64,000 bases of DNA from Hoylesella loescheii DSM 19665 = JCM 12249 = ATCC 15930 (GCF_000378085.1 NZ_KB899211.1:124001-188000), one strand, 5' to 3'. Positions 44,483 through 53,987 are shown, counted from the first letter of the stretch. Translations and numbers: made by a program. Notes: generated by a model not told the origin, from the sequence alone.

Positions 44483-45524
44483 GTTGCAAACGGGCTTTTT
44501 CTTCAGCCGCAGACAAATTTGTTGGGGCGTCATTATCAAAGTAAGACGTGTTGATGGTGATGTTTCGGCGTGTCAAAGTCATTTTCCAATTACCCGTCGC
44601 CCTGCCATTTTGTAGGATAAGGGGATAGAAAACACCGTTAATAAATGCTTTGCTGTTGTGAGAAGCTTCCAAAATATCGCCGCGATACTTGTAAGCAATA
44701 ATGTATTCGTCGTAAGCAGGCAGAAAGATAAAGCTTTCTTTCTCTTTGATATCGATTGAACAAGATTCGTGTAACAGGTAAGTTTTATCGTTAGAAACGA
44801 CCTTTTGAAGCTCTTTCTCAATAATATCAACGCCCAATCGTGCCTCTTTCACTGACAATCCCGACCACCAACAGAAGTCGTCTAACGTTGCGGGTGCATG
44901 ACTTCTAAAGTAATTGCGTGCCAATATGCTCAATGCCTCGTCTTTTGTGGGTAAGGGCATAGGGGCTACTCGCTCGTCTAAGAGCATGTAGGTATGTGTG
45001 TTTTCCACTTCAGGACCGCTGCAAATCAGTGCCTCGCATTCGGCATTCTCCAAAAAACGGTTCATAAAAACAGTGTCCGAAGGTAAGCCTTTCTCAGCCA
45101 TTCGTTCTGTAATTTGCTGTTTGGTAAGACTCTTTCCACCACTCAACATATCATAGATATGCTGGTTAACGGTATCGTACATCTGCTCGGTGATGTGCAG
45201 TCCGTGTCCTTTCATCGACGATGCGTAGGCAGATTTCAGTCTTTTACACGACAATTTGAGCATCCAACGTATATCCTTTGGACTTACATAATGCCATGTA
45301 GGGCGTAGTACGTGGGTGCGAAGAATCTCTCCACGATCGAGGGCTTGCCTGATTTGCTGCATCGTTGCGCCACGTGTACGTATTCCTAGTGCCAGCTTTG
45401 CCATTCGGGGTTGTTGTGCTTGGATGGCACCCATCCAGGCTACAACATCTTTTACTTCGGTAAAATCGGGGCTAATTAACTGTTGGGCGCGAAGCCGAAC
45501 CATTGGGATATTTATTTTTTTCAT
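44463..45524 (-). CDS. winged-helix DNA-binding protein, AlkZ/YcaQ family
   Basis: A 353-aa protein of the HTH_42 (PF06224-type) group, whose studied members AlkZ and YcaQ are DNA glycosylases that unhook crosslinks or remove alkylated bases. The family QxQ catalytic region is visible as AIQAQQP near residue 40, with LRPTWHYVSPKDIRWM and YDEYIIAYK further on. I start at 45524 (MKKINIPMVR) because a TATCTTTG box at 45559-45552 covers the upstream ATG at 45554. It converges on the lipid operon with a 20-bp tail overlap. Confidence 0.82.
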   Translation of the reverse strand: MKKINIPMVRLRAQQLISPDFTEVKDVVAWMGAIQAQQPRMAKLALGIRTRGATMQQIRQALDRGEILRTHVLRPTWHYVSPKDIRWMLKLSCKRLKSAYASSMKGHGLHITEQMYDTVNQHIYDMLSGGKSLTKQQITERMAEKGLPSDTVFMNRFLENAECEALICSGPEVENTHTYMLLDERVAPMPLPTKDEALSILARNYFRSHAPATLDDFCWWSGLSVKEARLGVDIIEKELQKVVSNDKTYLLHESCSIDIKEKESFIFLPAYDEYIIAYKYRGDILEASHNSKAFINGVFYPLILQNGRATGNWKMTLTRRNITINTSYFDNDAPTNLSAAEEKARLQLISFHN

Positions 45525-45551
45525 GTCTTTTGTGGGGACGTTTACTTCTTG

Positions 45552-45559
45552 CAAAGATA
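45552..45559 (-). promoter_or_regulatory. -7 box TATCTTTG for the AlkZ-like gene
   Basis: TATCTTTG on the minus strand, 27 bp before the chosen start codon; this decides between the two possible starts. Confidence 0.55.
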
Positions 45560-45690
45560 ATCAGAAAAGCGTAAACTCGGTATCAAAATGGTGTTAGCCC
45601 CTTTGGTTTCTTGGTTAGGTAGTCTTTAGTAAAGTTCATTGGGGTTGTTTTTACAAGAGAACTTCATGGTGAAACCTTAGGGTTAGACAA

Positions 45691-45728
45691 AAATGGCTGT
45701 ATCAGATGCTCTCTTGATACAGCCATTT
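45691..45728 (-). terminator. intrinsic terminator of the TonB-dependent receptor gene
   Basis: AAATGGCTGTATCA (45691-45704) and TGATACAGCCATTT (45715-45728) pair perfectly over 14 bp. Read leftward the stem runs into TTTTTG. It lies 23 bp beyond the receptor stop codon. Confidence 0.85.
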
Positions 45729-45750
45729 CTGCTATCTGTAAGTGGTTCGT

Positions 45751-48135
45751 TTAGAACTTAATCATAATTCCTACCGTGGGGAGAATTGTTCCACTATAGT
45801 ACACCAGTGTACGAAGCAACTGTTTGGTTTGCGGTGAAGCGGGGTCGTCCATTACATTCCCCTCAGTATCACGATTGGTATATATCGGTTTGGATGGCAT
45901 GTTGCTGATGTAGGCATTCTGCACATCGAGATATAGATTGAGCATCCAATGCTTGAAATAGAACTCCTTATCCAAGCGCACATCCAGCTGATGAGCATCA
46001 GCAAGACGTAGTGTATTGAATCGCTCGTAGTCGGTATAGGCCTGATTGGTAATAGACCAAGCGGCCTTGTTTGTAGAACGCTCTACATCAATAGGCGAAT
46101 AAGGAGCACCTCCTATGTAACGCCAGCGAGCCGAGATGTACCAGCCTTTGGGTAACTTGTAACTTGTTGTGAGATTGAGGATATGCCTCGTATCCCAAGA
46201 AGAGGGCCGATAGATGCCATTTTTGTCTGTAAACTCACTCCTAAAAAGCGTGTACGAAGCAGTCAGATCTATATCACGCCACCCCATAAGCTTAGCCACT
46301 ACTTCCACGCCATAGGCCCTACCGTCGCCCGTAGACATAACGGCCTCATCGCCAACTTGCCCATAGTCTACCCCCTTACTGGCCAAACTAATTCCGTCGG
46401 TAAGGGAAATAGGATAGTTGCTATACTGCTTATAGAAGCTCTCAAGAGAGAAACGTAGGAAGTTACCCGGATGATATTCCATGCCCAGAATAGCTTGATT
46501 GGAGGTGATATACTTAAGCCCATTGTTGCGATTGACATAGTTACCCTCGGTATTGCGATAACCCATCGTTGTGTAGGAGGGAGGCATCGCATAGCGACCA
46601 ATGTTGGCATTGAGGTCGAAGTCTTCCGAAAATGAATACGATAGCGATAGTCTAGGCGACAACTGCTTGAGTGGATTACTCATGCTAGCTGTGAAAGTGT
46701 TGCCCACTAAATTTACTCCAAGTGAAACCTTGAACCGATTGTTGAGATACTGATCCGAAGCTTGCACGAATGCTTGATAAGAAAGCAGGTCGATGCTACT
46801 GTGGTATTGGAAGGGGACAACATTTCCCGAGGTGAACTGTAAGCGATAGACATCATTGACATAGTTGCTGTACTTGATGCCAGCTCCAAAGTTCAGTTTG
46901 ATAGGCAGCGTAGTATAGTTGCGTTCGTAGCGTAGTTTGATCTCGGCTTCATCCGATTGGTAGTCGGATATTTTGGATGCAGACTTATCGTTATCTTTAT
47001 ACTTTACACCTCCGTTACGCATCATGTTTCGGCTTAGAATCCAACTATCGACGAAGCGTTTGCCGTAGTGCTTGTAGGCCAGACCGAAGGTATAGTTCCA
47101 CTGAGAGTACTCGGGCAGGTAACCTAGTATGTATTTCTGCGCCTCGGTACCAGTCTGCTCGAGGGCTCTATTGAGTCGCATGTTGTCAATGGCACCAATA
47201 CCAATCACCGTAATCTCATGATGCGGGTTGATGCGCCATTTGTATTTCATTTGAAAGTCGTTGTAGGTAGGCAAAAAAGGCAAGCCAATTGCCTTAAATA
47301 ACCACTGCAAATAAGATTGACGAAAAGATACGATGAACGATGCATCCTTGCCCAAAGGGCCGTCTAAGGTAATCCCTGCATCCGATGCTCCTACCGCAAC
47401 CTTTGTATGCAGTCTGTCTCTGCTACCATCTTTTTGCTTGATCTCCATCACAGAGCTAAGGGTATTGGGTCTGTTAGCAGGGAAAGCTCCTGTGTAGAAA
47501 TTGATCTCGCGCACAAAGTCGGGGTTAATGATGCCGACAACACCTCCCGAAGCCCCTTGTGTGGCAAAGTGATTGATCACCGGGATCTCTATGCCGTCTA
47601 GGTAAAAGACATTCTCTGTGGGACCTCCACCGCGTATGATGAGGTCGTTTCGATTAGGAGCTGTGGCACCAACTCCCGGCAGAATCTGCACCAGTTTGGA
47701 AACATCGCGATTGGCCCCGGCACTCTTCTCAATCTGCTGAGCTGCTAAAGTGAGTAACGAGACAGGACTCTCGGTAGGGCGAAGCAATAGATTGGGGCTA
47801 ACTAAAACTTCTTTGAGCGTTGTAGAGGCTTCGCTAACCATAATATCTATAAAAGTCGTTTGGTTACCCAGTACTTGTAGTTCCTCGGAGATTTTAGTCT
47901 CGAAGCCTACCATACTGACGATGATTTTGTGGAAGCCAGGCTGTACGCCCGTGATGGTAAACGTTCCTTCTATAGAGGTTTTTGCCCCAAGAGAAGTCCC
48001 TTGTACTTGTACTGTGGCGAACTCTAGTGGTTCGTTGTTCTTGTCATTGATGATGCGCCCTTGGATGATTCCTGTTTGGGCAAAACCTTTATAGACGAGC
48101 AGGAAGGTCAAACATAATAGACTGTATATCCGCAT
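45751..48135 (-). CDS. TonB-dependent receptor
   Basis: A 794-aa outer membrane receptor. Signal peptide at residues 1-19 (ending GFAQ), a carboxypeptidase-regulatory-like domain (about 23-105, GIIQGRIINDKNNEPLEFATV), a plug domain (about 125-235, with VSKLVQILPGVGATAPN, RNDLIIRGGGPTENVFYLDG) and a C-terminal barrel ending in GIMIKF, an aromatic end typical of outer membrane insertion. The ligand is unknown; no SusD partner or transport operon is next to it. It has its own promoter and terminator, so it is a single-gene unit. Confidence 0.92.
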   Translation of the reverse strand: MRIYSLLCLTFLLVYKGFAQTGIIQGRIINDKNNEPLEFATVQVQGTSLGAKTSIEGTFTITGVQPGFHKIIVSMVGFETKISEELQVLGNQTTFIDIMVSEASTTLKEVLVSPNLLLRPTESPVSLLTLAAQQIEKSAGANRDVSKLVQILPGVGATAPNRNDLIIRGGGPTENVFYLDGIEIPVINHFATQGASGGVVGIINPDFVREINFYTGAFPANRPNTLSSVMEIKQKDGSRDRLHTKVAVGASDAGITLDGPLGKDASFIVSFRQSYLQWLFKAIGLPFLPTYNDFQMKYKWRINPHHEITVIGIGAIDNMRLNRALEQTGTEAQKYILGYLPEYSQWNYTFGLAYKHYGKRFVDSWILSRNMMRNGGVKYKDNDKSASKISDYQSDEAEIKLRYERNYTTLPIKLNFGAGIKYSNYVNDVYRLQFTSGNVVPFQYHSSIDLLSYQAFVQASDQYLNNRFKVSLGVNLVGNTFTASMSNPLKQLSPRLSLSYSFSEDFDLNANIGRYAMPPSYTTMGYRNTEGNYVNRNNGLKYITSNQAILGMEYHPGNFLRFSLESFYKQYSNYPISLTDGISLASKGVDYGQVGDEAVMSTGDGRAYGVEVVAKLMGWRDIDLTASYTLFRSEFTDKNGIYRPSSWDTRHILNLTTSYKLPKGWYISARWRYIGGAPYSPIDVERSTNKAAWSITNQAYTDYERFNTLRLADAHQLDVRLDKEFYFKHWMLNLYLDVQNAYISNMPSKPIYTNRDTEGNVMDDPASPQTKQLLRTLVYYSGTILPTVGIMIKF

Positions 48136-48212
48136 TATTGCTTAATTAAAAAAATGGATGTAGTCATAGATACCCTACCAGCTGTCCGTAAGGATTACCT
48201 AATCTTGTTTCA

Positions 48213-48242
48213 CAAAGATAATACAATTACTAACAAACGCAA
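48213..48242 (-). promoter_or_regulatory. receptor promoter, TTG-N19-TATCTTTG
   Basis: Minus strand TTG at 48242-48240, spacer 19, TATCTTTG at 48220-48213. The leader to the start codon would be about 70 nt. Confidence 0.65.
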
Positions 48243-48274
48243 CAATAAAAAGAACAAGATTATACTATTTACGC

Positions 48275-48288
48275 CAGTTCGGTATAAG
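48275..48288 (+). repeat. insertion sequence end CAGTTCGGTATAAG
   Basis: Identical to 38633-38646. It lies about 85 bp before the transposase relic, the usual place for a terminal inverted repeat. Confidence 0.55.
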
Positions 48289-48371
48289 AAAGTTCGCTAA
48301 AAGGTTAATAGTCTCGCTATTGTTTTGTGTTTTATAGTTGAAAACCAATAGCTTACAAAACACAAGCAGCC

Positions 48372-48595
48372 ATGATTACCACTGACAAAGTTACTGAAGT
48401 ATTATGTATATTGGATGAGTTATGTAAGAATTTAGATGCCGAATGAACTAAAAACCTCCATACCGTACCCGTAGACGAGGGATATAAGCGCATGAGAAAC
48501 CGCAAAACCTAAATGTCCAACAGTGAAATCATAACCCTTCCGCCGTTCGCATTTTCATAGTTCCGCAAATGCGCTTTCTAAGTCCTGATAATGCA
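48372..48595 (+). pseudogene. decayed IS982-type transposase, N-terminal fragment
   Basis: One frame gives MITTDKVTEVLCILDELCKN, then a stop, then TKNLHTVPVDEGYKRMRNRK, then a stop, then MSNSEIITLPPFAF and another stop. This is the start of IS982-family transposases as I recall them, broken by at least three in-frame stops and cut off after about 75 codons. The catalytic part is gone, so the element is dead. Confidence 0.65.
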
Positions 48596-48635
48596 TTATA
48601 AGATTAACCGCCGTGTTATATCTATTTTGGACGGC

Positions 48636-48723
48636 TGTTCCATGTTATCTGGAATGCTGTTCCAGTTGAATTGGAACACTGTTCCAACTTAGCTGGAGCA
48701 GGCGTCCAACTTAGCTGTACCAA
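48636..48723. repeat. 22-bp palindromic tandem array, four units
   Basis: Units start at 48636, 48658, 48680 and 48702. They are variants of TTCCAACTTAACTGGAA, the same unit and 22-bp period as 13867-13976; the last is degenerate. A hairpin AGCGAG...CTCGCT follows at about 48724-48746. No gene lies between this array and 48880. Confidence 0.8.
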
Positions 48724-48880
48724 AGCGAGAGCTGAAAAAGCTCGCTACAAACGCTTATCGAGAGGGGAATGAAAGATGGCGTTTGGAGGTTAGAAAGGTG
48801 AGTTGTTGGCGGTGATGGGCTGTGGAATGAACGGCCTAGATAGTGCCAAGCAGGTATCTAACGTTACGAAGGGCCAGCCA

Positions 48881-49561
48881 TTAAAGGTACAACGGGGCCT
48901 CGTTTCCCATGTTAAATAGCAAGTCGATGACGCTTAGGTTGGGTAAGAAGCCATGGCGTTGGGCGAACACTTGGTAATAGGGACGAGGAGTAAAGGCGGG
49001 GTCGTGGGGTGGATTTTTAGGCACGATGGTGTCGCGGAAGTCTTCAAAGGTGGGGTTAGAGCCAGTGTCGGCATCGACAAAAGCAGCTGGAAGGCTTGCG
49101 CCCGATGCCAGTTGCGCCTGCGTTGGCACAAAAGCGGGGGTGAGAATGATGTTGGGTGTAAAGTCGAGTAGGGTGCAAATGGTGTGCGTTAGTTGGAGGT
49201 TGAAGTCGAAAAGAAAGTCGAAACGACGCTCGAAAAAGGGGCGAAAGTCGTCGGCGTAGTACTCAAAAAAGGGGCTTTCGTTATAGGCCGACACGATGGC
49301 TTGCCAATGTATGTGCCGCCAATTGCCGTGGTCGCTTATGCGAATGTCTTTCATAGCCATGCGCGAGGCCTGCTCGCCCGATGGCCGTTCGATGGGGATG
49401 GTTAGGGCTTGTGGCCCGTTGGCCGTGGCTATGATGCAGCGGTTGCGGTAGGTTTGCTTGATGAAATGGTCGTGTTGCTCCATCCAGCAGCCGTCGCTAC
49501 GGAAGAGTTTGGAATACCATTGCACGGGGGCGAGATAGGCGGAAGAGAGGAGGGGAAGCAT
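48881..49561 (-). CDS. WbqC family protein
   Basis: A 226-aa protein of the WbqC-like family, found in surface polysaccharide clusters and elsewhere; its biochemical role is not established. Typical stretches are SSAYLAPVQWYSKL near the start, WRHIHWQAIVSAYNESPFFEYY, and SVIDLLFNMG near the end. I start at 49561 (MLPLLSSAYL); the frame is open nine codons further. The order dapB-lepB-wbqC on one strand is common in Bacteroidota. Confidence 0.85.
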   Translation of the reverse strand: MLPLLSSAYLAPVQWYSKLFRSDGCWMEQHDHFIKQTYRNRCIIATANGPQALTIPIERPSGEQASRMAMKDIRISDHGNWRHIHWQAIVSAYNESPFFEYYADDFRPFFERRFDFLFDFNLQLTHTICTLLDFTPNIILTPAFVPTQAQLASGASLPAAFVDADTGSNPTFEDFRDTIVPKNPPHDPAFTPRPYYQVFAQRHGFLPNLSVIDLLFNMGNEAPLYL

Positions 49562-49683
49562 GATTTTGAGTGAAATTGAATGGGACAAAGAAGACTGGCA
49601 AGGCCTATAATAACGATGATGCCGAAAGATGGCCCAACACGGGCGGGCTTAATATATGGGATAAGACTGATGAACGCTAAAAA

Positions 49684-49751
49684 AGCAGGTGGGACAAATG
49701 CAACATGGCTGGCTTAATCGAAGCCAAGAACGCAGCGTTGCATTTGTCCCA
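49684..49751 (-). terminator. terminator after lepB
   Basis: TGGGACAAATGCAAC (49690-49704) pairs perfectly with GTTGCATTTGTCCCA (49737-49751); inside is a second small stem GGCTT/AAGCC. Read leftward, TTTTTT follows after five bases. It lies between lepB and wbqC. Confidence 0.65.
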
Positions 49752-49807
49752 TCGGTCTTAATCTGTGGTCTTTGGGCCTATAAGGGCCTAAGTTGCCAAG
49801 CGTGGCA

Positions 49808-51253
49808 TTACTTTATCTTATCCACACAAGTGAACAAGCGGCTCCACCTGATGCCCTTAAATCCGGGATGGTCTACATCATGTGACCACCAAATGAATAT
49901 GGGTTTGCCCACCACATGGTCTTCGGGTACAAAGCCCCAATAGCGCGAGTCGGCCGAATTGTGTCGGTTGTCGCCCATCATCCAATAGTAGTCCATCTTA
50001 AAGGTGTAGCTGTTGGCGGGCTTGTTGTTGATGTATATTTGTCCGTTGCGCACGTCAACCTCGTTGTTTTCGTACACGCGAATGGCACGTTCGTACATCG
50101 GCAGGTTGGCTAAGTTAAGCTTAATGGTAGCCCCTTTCTTGGGAATCCATATCGGTCCGTAGTTATCGCGCGTCCATTTCGTGTTGGCATTGAGGGGATA
50201 GAGGTCGCCTGTGGGTGCGTCGGTGTTCAGTTTCACGCTCTCAACGATGTCTTTTCGTGCGGCAAGTGCCTTTGCAGCCTTTGCTGTAAGTGGCATAACG
50301 CCGCTTGTGTTAAGGCTTTGCAGGTCTTCTTGCGTTATGCCTAGGCTTGTAAGTAAGTCGTCGGGCTGCATTCCTTTCAGCTTAACATAATAGGTGTATT
50401 GTACGTTTTCGGGCTCTTTGTTGGGCTTGCCGTCAAGGTAAACGATGCGGTTTTTGATTTGAAGCGTTTGCCCAGGCATGCCCACACAACGCTTAACGTA
50501 GTTCTCGCGACGGTCGGTTGGACGCGAAATAAGGTCGCCATACTCGTTGGGGTTTTGCAAGATGTAAGCGCGCCCTAGCGCATAGATGTGCTGGAAGTAG
50601 GCGCGTTGTTGCAAAAGCGACATGCTGTCGAGGTTAACGGGCTGGTTGGCTTGGTCGTATAGTTGCTTGCCATACGAGTAAACCATTTGGTAATAGTCGG
50701 CTGCTGCCCAGCGTGCCTCGTTCACAAGACTGTCGCCCGAGGGGTAGTTAAACACTACGATGTCGTTAAGCTTAACGTGTCCCAAGCCTTTTACACGTCG
50801 ATAGTCCCAATGAGGCACCTCAATGTACGACTTAACGTTAAATAACGGCATGGTGTGTTGGGTTAATGGCATGGTAAGTGGCGTTTGTGGGATGCGCGGA
50901 CCATAGCTCAGCTTGCTTACAAAGAGGTAATCGCCCGTGAGCAAGCTCTTTTCGAGCGAGCTTGAAGGGATGACGAAGTTTTGGAAGAAGAAAAGGTTGA
51001 TGAAGTAAACGGCCACAAGGGCGAAGACGATGGCATCTACCCAGCCCATGATAAAGCGGGTAGGCCCTTCTGAATCTTTCCACCATTGCCACTTTATTTT
51101 CTTCGAAATATAAACGTCGTAGATGAAAGGTAGCACCAGCAAACCCCACCAACTTTCCACCCAGAAGAGGAATGCGAGGTAGAGAAGTGCTACGATAATG
51201 AATTTAGTCCACTGCTTACGTGGGTTGAATTCTTTCTTTTTCCTGTTTATCAT
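49808..51253 (-). CDS. lepB: signal peptidase I
   Basis: LepB cleaves signal peptides from exported proteins at the periplasmic face of the membrane. The 481-aa product is longer than E. coli LepB (324), as usual in this phylum. Two N-terminal membrane segments lie near residues 16-43 and 71-90. The catalytic Ser is in PSSSLEKSL (about residues 96-104), followed by DYLFVSKLSYG, and the general-base Lys is in NYVKRCVGMPGQ. GDNRHNSADSRYWGFVP near the end is the box E signature. A long insert separates Ser and Lys regions. dapB lies 98 bp upstream on the same strand. Confidence 0.95.
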   Translation of the reverse strand: MINRKKKEFNPRKQWTKFIIVALLYLAFLFWVESWWGLLVLPFIYDVYISKKIKWQWWKDSEGPTRFIMGWVDAIVFALVAVYFINLFFFQNFVIPSSSLEKSLLTGDYLFVSKLSYGPRIPQTPLTMPLTQHTMPLFNVKSYIEVPHWDYRRVKGLGHVKLNDIVVFNYPSGDSLVNEARWAAADYYQMVYSYGKQLYDQANQPVNLDSMSLLQQRAYFQHIYALGRAYILQNPNEYGDLISRPTDRRENYVKRCVGMPGQTLQIKNRIVYLDGKPNKEPENVQYTYYVKLKGMQPDDLLTSLGITQEDLQSLNTSGVMPLTAKAAKALAARKDIVESVKLNTDAPTGDLYPLNANTKWTRDNYGPIWIPKKGATIKLNLANLPMYERAIRVYENNEVDVRNGQIYINNKPANSYTFKMDYYWMMGDNRHNSADSRYWGFVPEDHVVGKPIFIWWSHDVDHPGFKGIRWSRLFTCVDKIK

Positions 51254-51351
51254 TGCAAGTGTTAGTTATATGTTTTGTGCCTTTTGCCCTTGTTGGCGTG
51301 GTGAAACGCGAGTGGTTTCGGTGCCGTGTGGGGTACAGGCGCATGTCGTTT

Positions 51352-52107
51352 TCAGAACTTAAAAAGGTCGCTCATCGTTAGCAAACCATTGTGTGTGGCG
51401 GCATATTCGGCTGCCAGCACTGCACCTTCTGCAAAACCGCGGCGCGAATGGGCATCGTGGGTGATGCTGATGCTGTCGGCCTCGCTGTCGTAAACGATGG
51501 TATGGATACCGGGAACCTCGCCTCGGCGGAAGCTGTCGATGGGCAATTGGTTGTCGGCCGTTTGTTCGCTGGGTATGATTGAGCCGTCAGCCAAGTGCTG
51601 CTCGCCCTTTACCCACGTTTCTTTGCGGTCTAGTTGTGCCACAATATCTTCGGCCAGGGTGATGGCTGTGCCCGATGGCGCGTCTTGTTTGTGCACGTGA
51701 TGGGTCTCTTCCATGTGTACGCCGTATTGTGGGAAGCGGTTCATCAGTTCGGCCAAGCGACGGTTGAGGGCTTGAAAGATGGCTACGCCAATAGAGAAGT
51801 TACTGGCCCAAAACAGCGTTTGACCCCCTTCTTGGCACATTTGGCGCACCTCTTCGCCGTGTTGGGCAAGCCATCCTGTGGAGCCCGACACCACTTTTAC
51901 GTTGTGGGCAAAGGCCTTGCGGTAGTTGTCGAAGGCCGATTGGGGCGTGGTAAATTCGATAGCCACGTCTGCCGAGGCAAAGGCGGGGCTATCGAAGTCG
52001 ACTTGGTTGTCTTTGTCGATGATGCAAATGATGTTGTGGCCGCGCTGTTTGGCAATCTCTTCAATCATGCGGCCCATCTTTCCGTAGCCTATAATGGCGA
52101 TGTTCAT
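51352..52107 (-). CDS. dapB: 4-hydroxy-tetrahydrodipicolinate reductase
   Basis: DapB reduces the product of DapA with NAD(P)H in the pathway to diaminopimelate and lysine. The 251-aa protein begins with the cofactor loop IGYGKMGRMIEEIA, shows EFTTPQSAF and SGSTGW, and carries the active-site signature ETHHVHKQDAPSGTA with the catalytic His and Lys. It supplies the meso-DAP used by MurE in this window. A TACCTTTG box lies about 105 bp upstream and lepB follows in the same direction. Confidence 0.97.
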   Translation of the reverse strand: MNIAIIGYGKMGRMIEEIAKQRGHNIICIIDKDNQVDFDSPAFASADVAIEFTTPQSAFDNYRKAFAHNVKVVSGSTGWLAQHGEEVRQMCQEGGQTLFWASNFSIGVAIFQALNRRLAELMNRFPQYGVHMEETHHVHKQDAPSGTAITLAEDIVAQLDRKETWVKGEQHLADGSIIPSEQTADNQLPIDSFRRGEVPGIHTIVYDSEADSISITHDAHSRRGFAEGAVLAAEYAATHNGLLTMSDLFKF

Positions 52108-52211
52108 GGGTTGTATTTTTTCTGCAATAATGATGTTATGTGTTCTCGGCGGTGAGCTTCGAACCTGCGTTGGGGTAGTGCCTATGGCGCGTAAACCCCT
52201 AATTTACTGCA

Positions 52212-52219
52212 CAAAGGTA
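52212..52219 (-). promoter_or_regulatory. -7 box TACCTTTG for dapB-lepB
   Basis: Perfect -7 box on the minus strand; the leader before dapB would be about 95 nt. Confidence 0.55.
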
Positions 52220-52279
52220 GCGAAAAAAGGGGTAATAGCCATCTTTTCACCTTTTCATTTTTTCACCCTTTCACCTTTT

Positions 52280-53407
52280 TTACCCATAAAGATGATAGCA
52301 TCCGCCTGCCAAAAGCTTTAAGATACCTTTCATTTCGAGTTGGAAAAGCAACACGGTGAGTCGCGAAATGGGGATGTTGGCCGTGAGCGACAGTTGGTTT
52401 ATGGCTTGGTCGTTCTGTTTTTCTAGGGCCTGAACCACGGCTTGTTCTTCGTTGGAGAGTTGTGGAAAGAGTTGTCGCTCTATGCCTTGGCGTGTGGCTT
52501 GCATGCGTTTGAGGTCGGTTTCCCAACCTAGCGCGTGCACAAAGTCGGCTGCCGAGGAAACGAGTTGGGCCTTGTGGTCGCGTATCAGGTTGTTGCAGCC
52601 CTCGCTGTATGGTGCGCCCACAGGACCAGGGAAGGCGAAAACATCGCGGTTGTAGTCGCGAGCGATGGACGTGGTGATAAGTCCTCCGCCATGCGCAGCA
52701 CTCTCAACCAGCACACAAGCATCTGAAATGCCCGCCACGATGCGGTTTCTTCGCACGAAGTTTAGCTTGTCGGCGTTGGTGTTCGTGAGAAATTCGGTGA
52801 GCAGTCCGCCCTGTGTAAGCATCTCGTCGGCCGTTTGTTTGTGACGAGTGGGGTATAGATAGTCCAGCCCATGAGCCAGCACGCCCACCGTGTCTAGCCT
52901 GTTTGCCAAGGCTTGTCGGTGTGCGTTGATGTCTACGCCGTATGCCAGTCCGCTAACGATAAGCACTTCGGGACAGAGACTTTTCAGTTCCGAAACGAAA
53001 CGACGGATAAGGTCTTGCCCGTAGGCCGTACAGTGGCGCGTGCCAACAATGTTGATAACGCGTGCCCGATTGAGGTTGGCCGTACCCTTATAAAACAACA
53101 CTAGCGGTGCATCGTCGCAGTTTTTGAGGCGTTGCGGGTAGTCGTCGTCGGCCAAAGAAAGTGCGCGTATGCCGTTGCGCAGGTTGTATTCCATCTCGGC
53201 ATCGGCCACTTTGAGGTGCGTTTCAATGTTACGCATGGCCTCTTGCAGGCGTGGCGAGGCATCAGGCAGCACCTCGCGCAGGTCGTTTCGGTGCTCAATG
53301 ACGGCCGTAGCCGAACCCAATTGTCGGTATAGCTGTGCCAAACCGGCAAGGTTGAAATAGTTAACGCGCGTCAGGGCGATGGCGTTTCGGGTCTCGTTGT
53401 TATTCAT
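52280..53407 (-). CDS. dprA: DNA-processing protein DprA
   Basis: DprA (Smf) binds incoming single-stranded DNA and loads RecA during natural transformation. The 375-aa protein has a helical N-terminal domain, a Rossmann-like DNA-binding domain with VGTRHCTAYGQDL, VSGLAYGVDINAHR, LAHGLDYLYPTRH and EFLTNT..FVRRNRIVAGIS, and a C-terminal winged helix (about 315-375). dprA is present in many bacteria not known to be competent, so it does not prove competence. It starts in a repeat-like gap. Confidence 0.95.
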   Translation of the reverse strand: MNNNETRNAIALTRVNYFNLAGLAQLYRQLGSATAVIEHRNDLREVLPDASPRLQEAMRNIETHLKVADAEMEYNLRNGIRALSLADDDYPQRLKNCDDAPLVLFYKGTANLNRARVINIVGTRHCTAYGQDLIRRFVSELKSLCPEVLIVSGLAYGVDINAHRQALANRLDTVGVLAHGLDYLYPTRHKQTADEMLTQGGLLTEFLTNTNADKLNFVRRNRIVAGISDACVLVESAAHGGGLITTSIARDYNRDVFAFPGPVGAPYSEGCNNLIRDHKAQLVSSAADFVHALGWETDLKRMQATRQGIERQLFPQLSNEEQAVVQALEKQNDQAINQLSLTANIPISRLTVLLFQLEMKGILKLLAGGCYHLYG

Positions 53408-53557
53408 GGACAGGGCTAAGTTTCTTTTTTAGTTTACAAGTTAACGAGTAGACGAGTTAACAAGGCCATAGCCAAGTAAACAGGTTGACGAGTAAACAGG
53501 TTGGCAAGACGCTATTTCCTGCCGTTTATACAACCGTTATCTTAACGGGAATATGGA

Positions 53558-53974
53558 TTATTTGTCGCCCGATTGCTGTTCTATGAAAGGCGCGAAAGCC
53601 TTGTCGATGTCTTCGCTCCGACTGAGACGACCGTTCACGAGGCATACAAGTTCGGCCGTGGCACGGAACGAAAGCTTATCGTCGCGTTTGCGGAAGATGT
53701 CGTGATGAAATACGTATCGGATGCCTTCTTGCGTAATTCGGAGTTTCGAAACAAGGATATCGTCGCATTGCAGCGGTGTTTTGTATTGTAGGTTCATACG
53801 TGCCACCACCGCGTCTACACCCTTCTCGTGCAGTCCTGCGAAGCTTAGTCCTGCGTGTTTCAAGAAAAGGTGGCGCGTATGTTCTGTGTAATGCAAGTAG
53901 TTGGCGTTGTTAACAATGCCTTGGATGTCGCATTCGTAATCGCGAACTTCCATCTCGGTTGTGAATGTGTACAT
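53558..53974 (-). CDS. acyl-CoA thioesterase, hotdog fold
   Basis: A 138-aa 4-hydroxybenzoyl-CoA thioesterase-like (YbgC/FadM-type) protein that should hydrolyse acyl-CoA or acyl-ACP thioesters. The active-site loop is YECDIQGIVNNANYLHY (residues 13-29), with Asp15 and the following small helix as expected, and ARMNLQYKTPLQCDD marks the central strand. The gene is followed by dprA after 150 bp. A composite repeat ends with GTGAGGCTTTTAAA just before its start. Confidence 0.88.
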   Translation of the reverse strand: MYTFTTEMEVRDYECDIQGIVNNANYLHYTEHTRHLFLKHAGLSFAGLHEKGVDAVVARMNLQYKTPLQCDDILVSKLRITQEGIRYVFHHDIFRKRDDKLSFRATAELVCLVNGRLSRSEDIDKAFAPFIEQQSGDK

Positions 53975-53987
53975 ATATATAAATCTT

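Noticed and set aside
45751..48135. SusCD-type polysaccharide utilisation locus
   Set aside because: Neither receptor in the window has a SusD-like lipoprotein or glycoside hydrolase partner.
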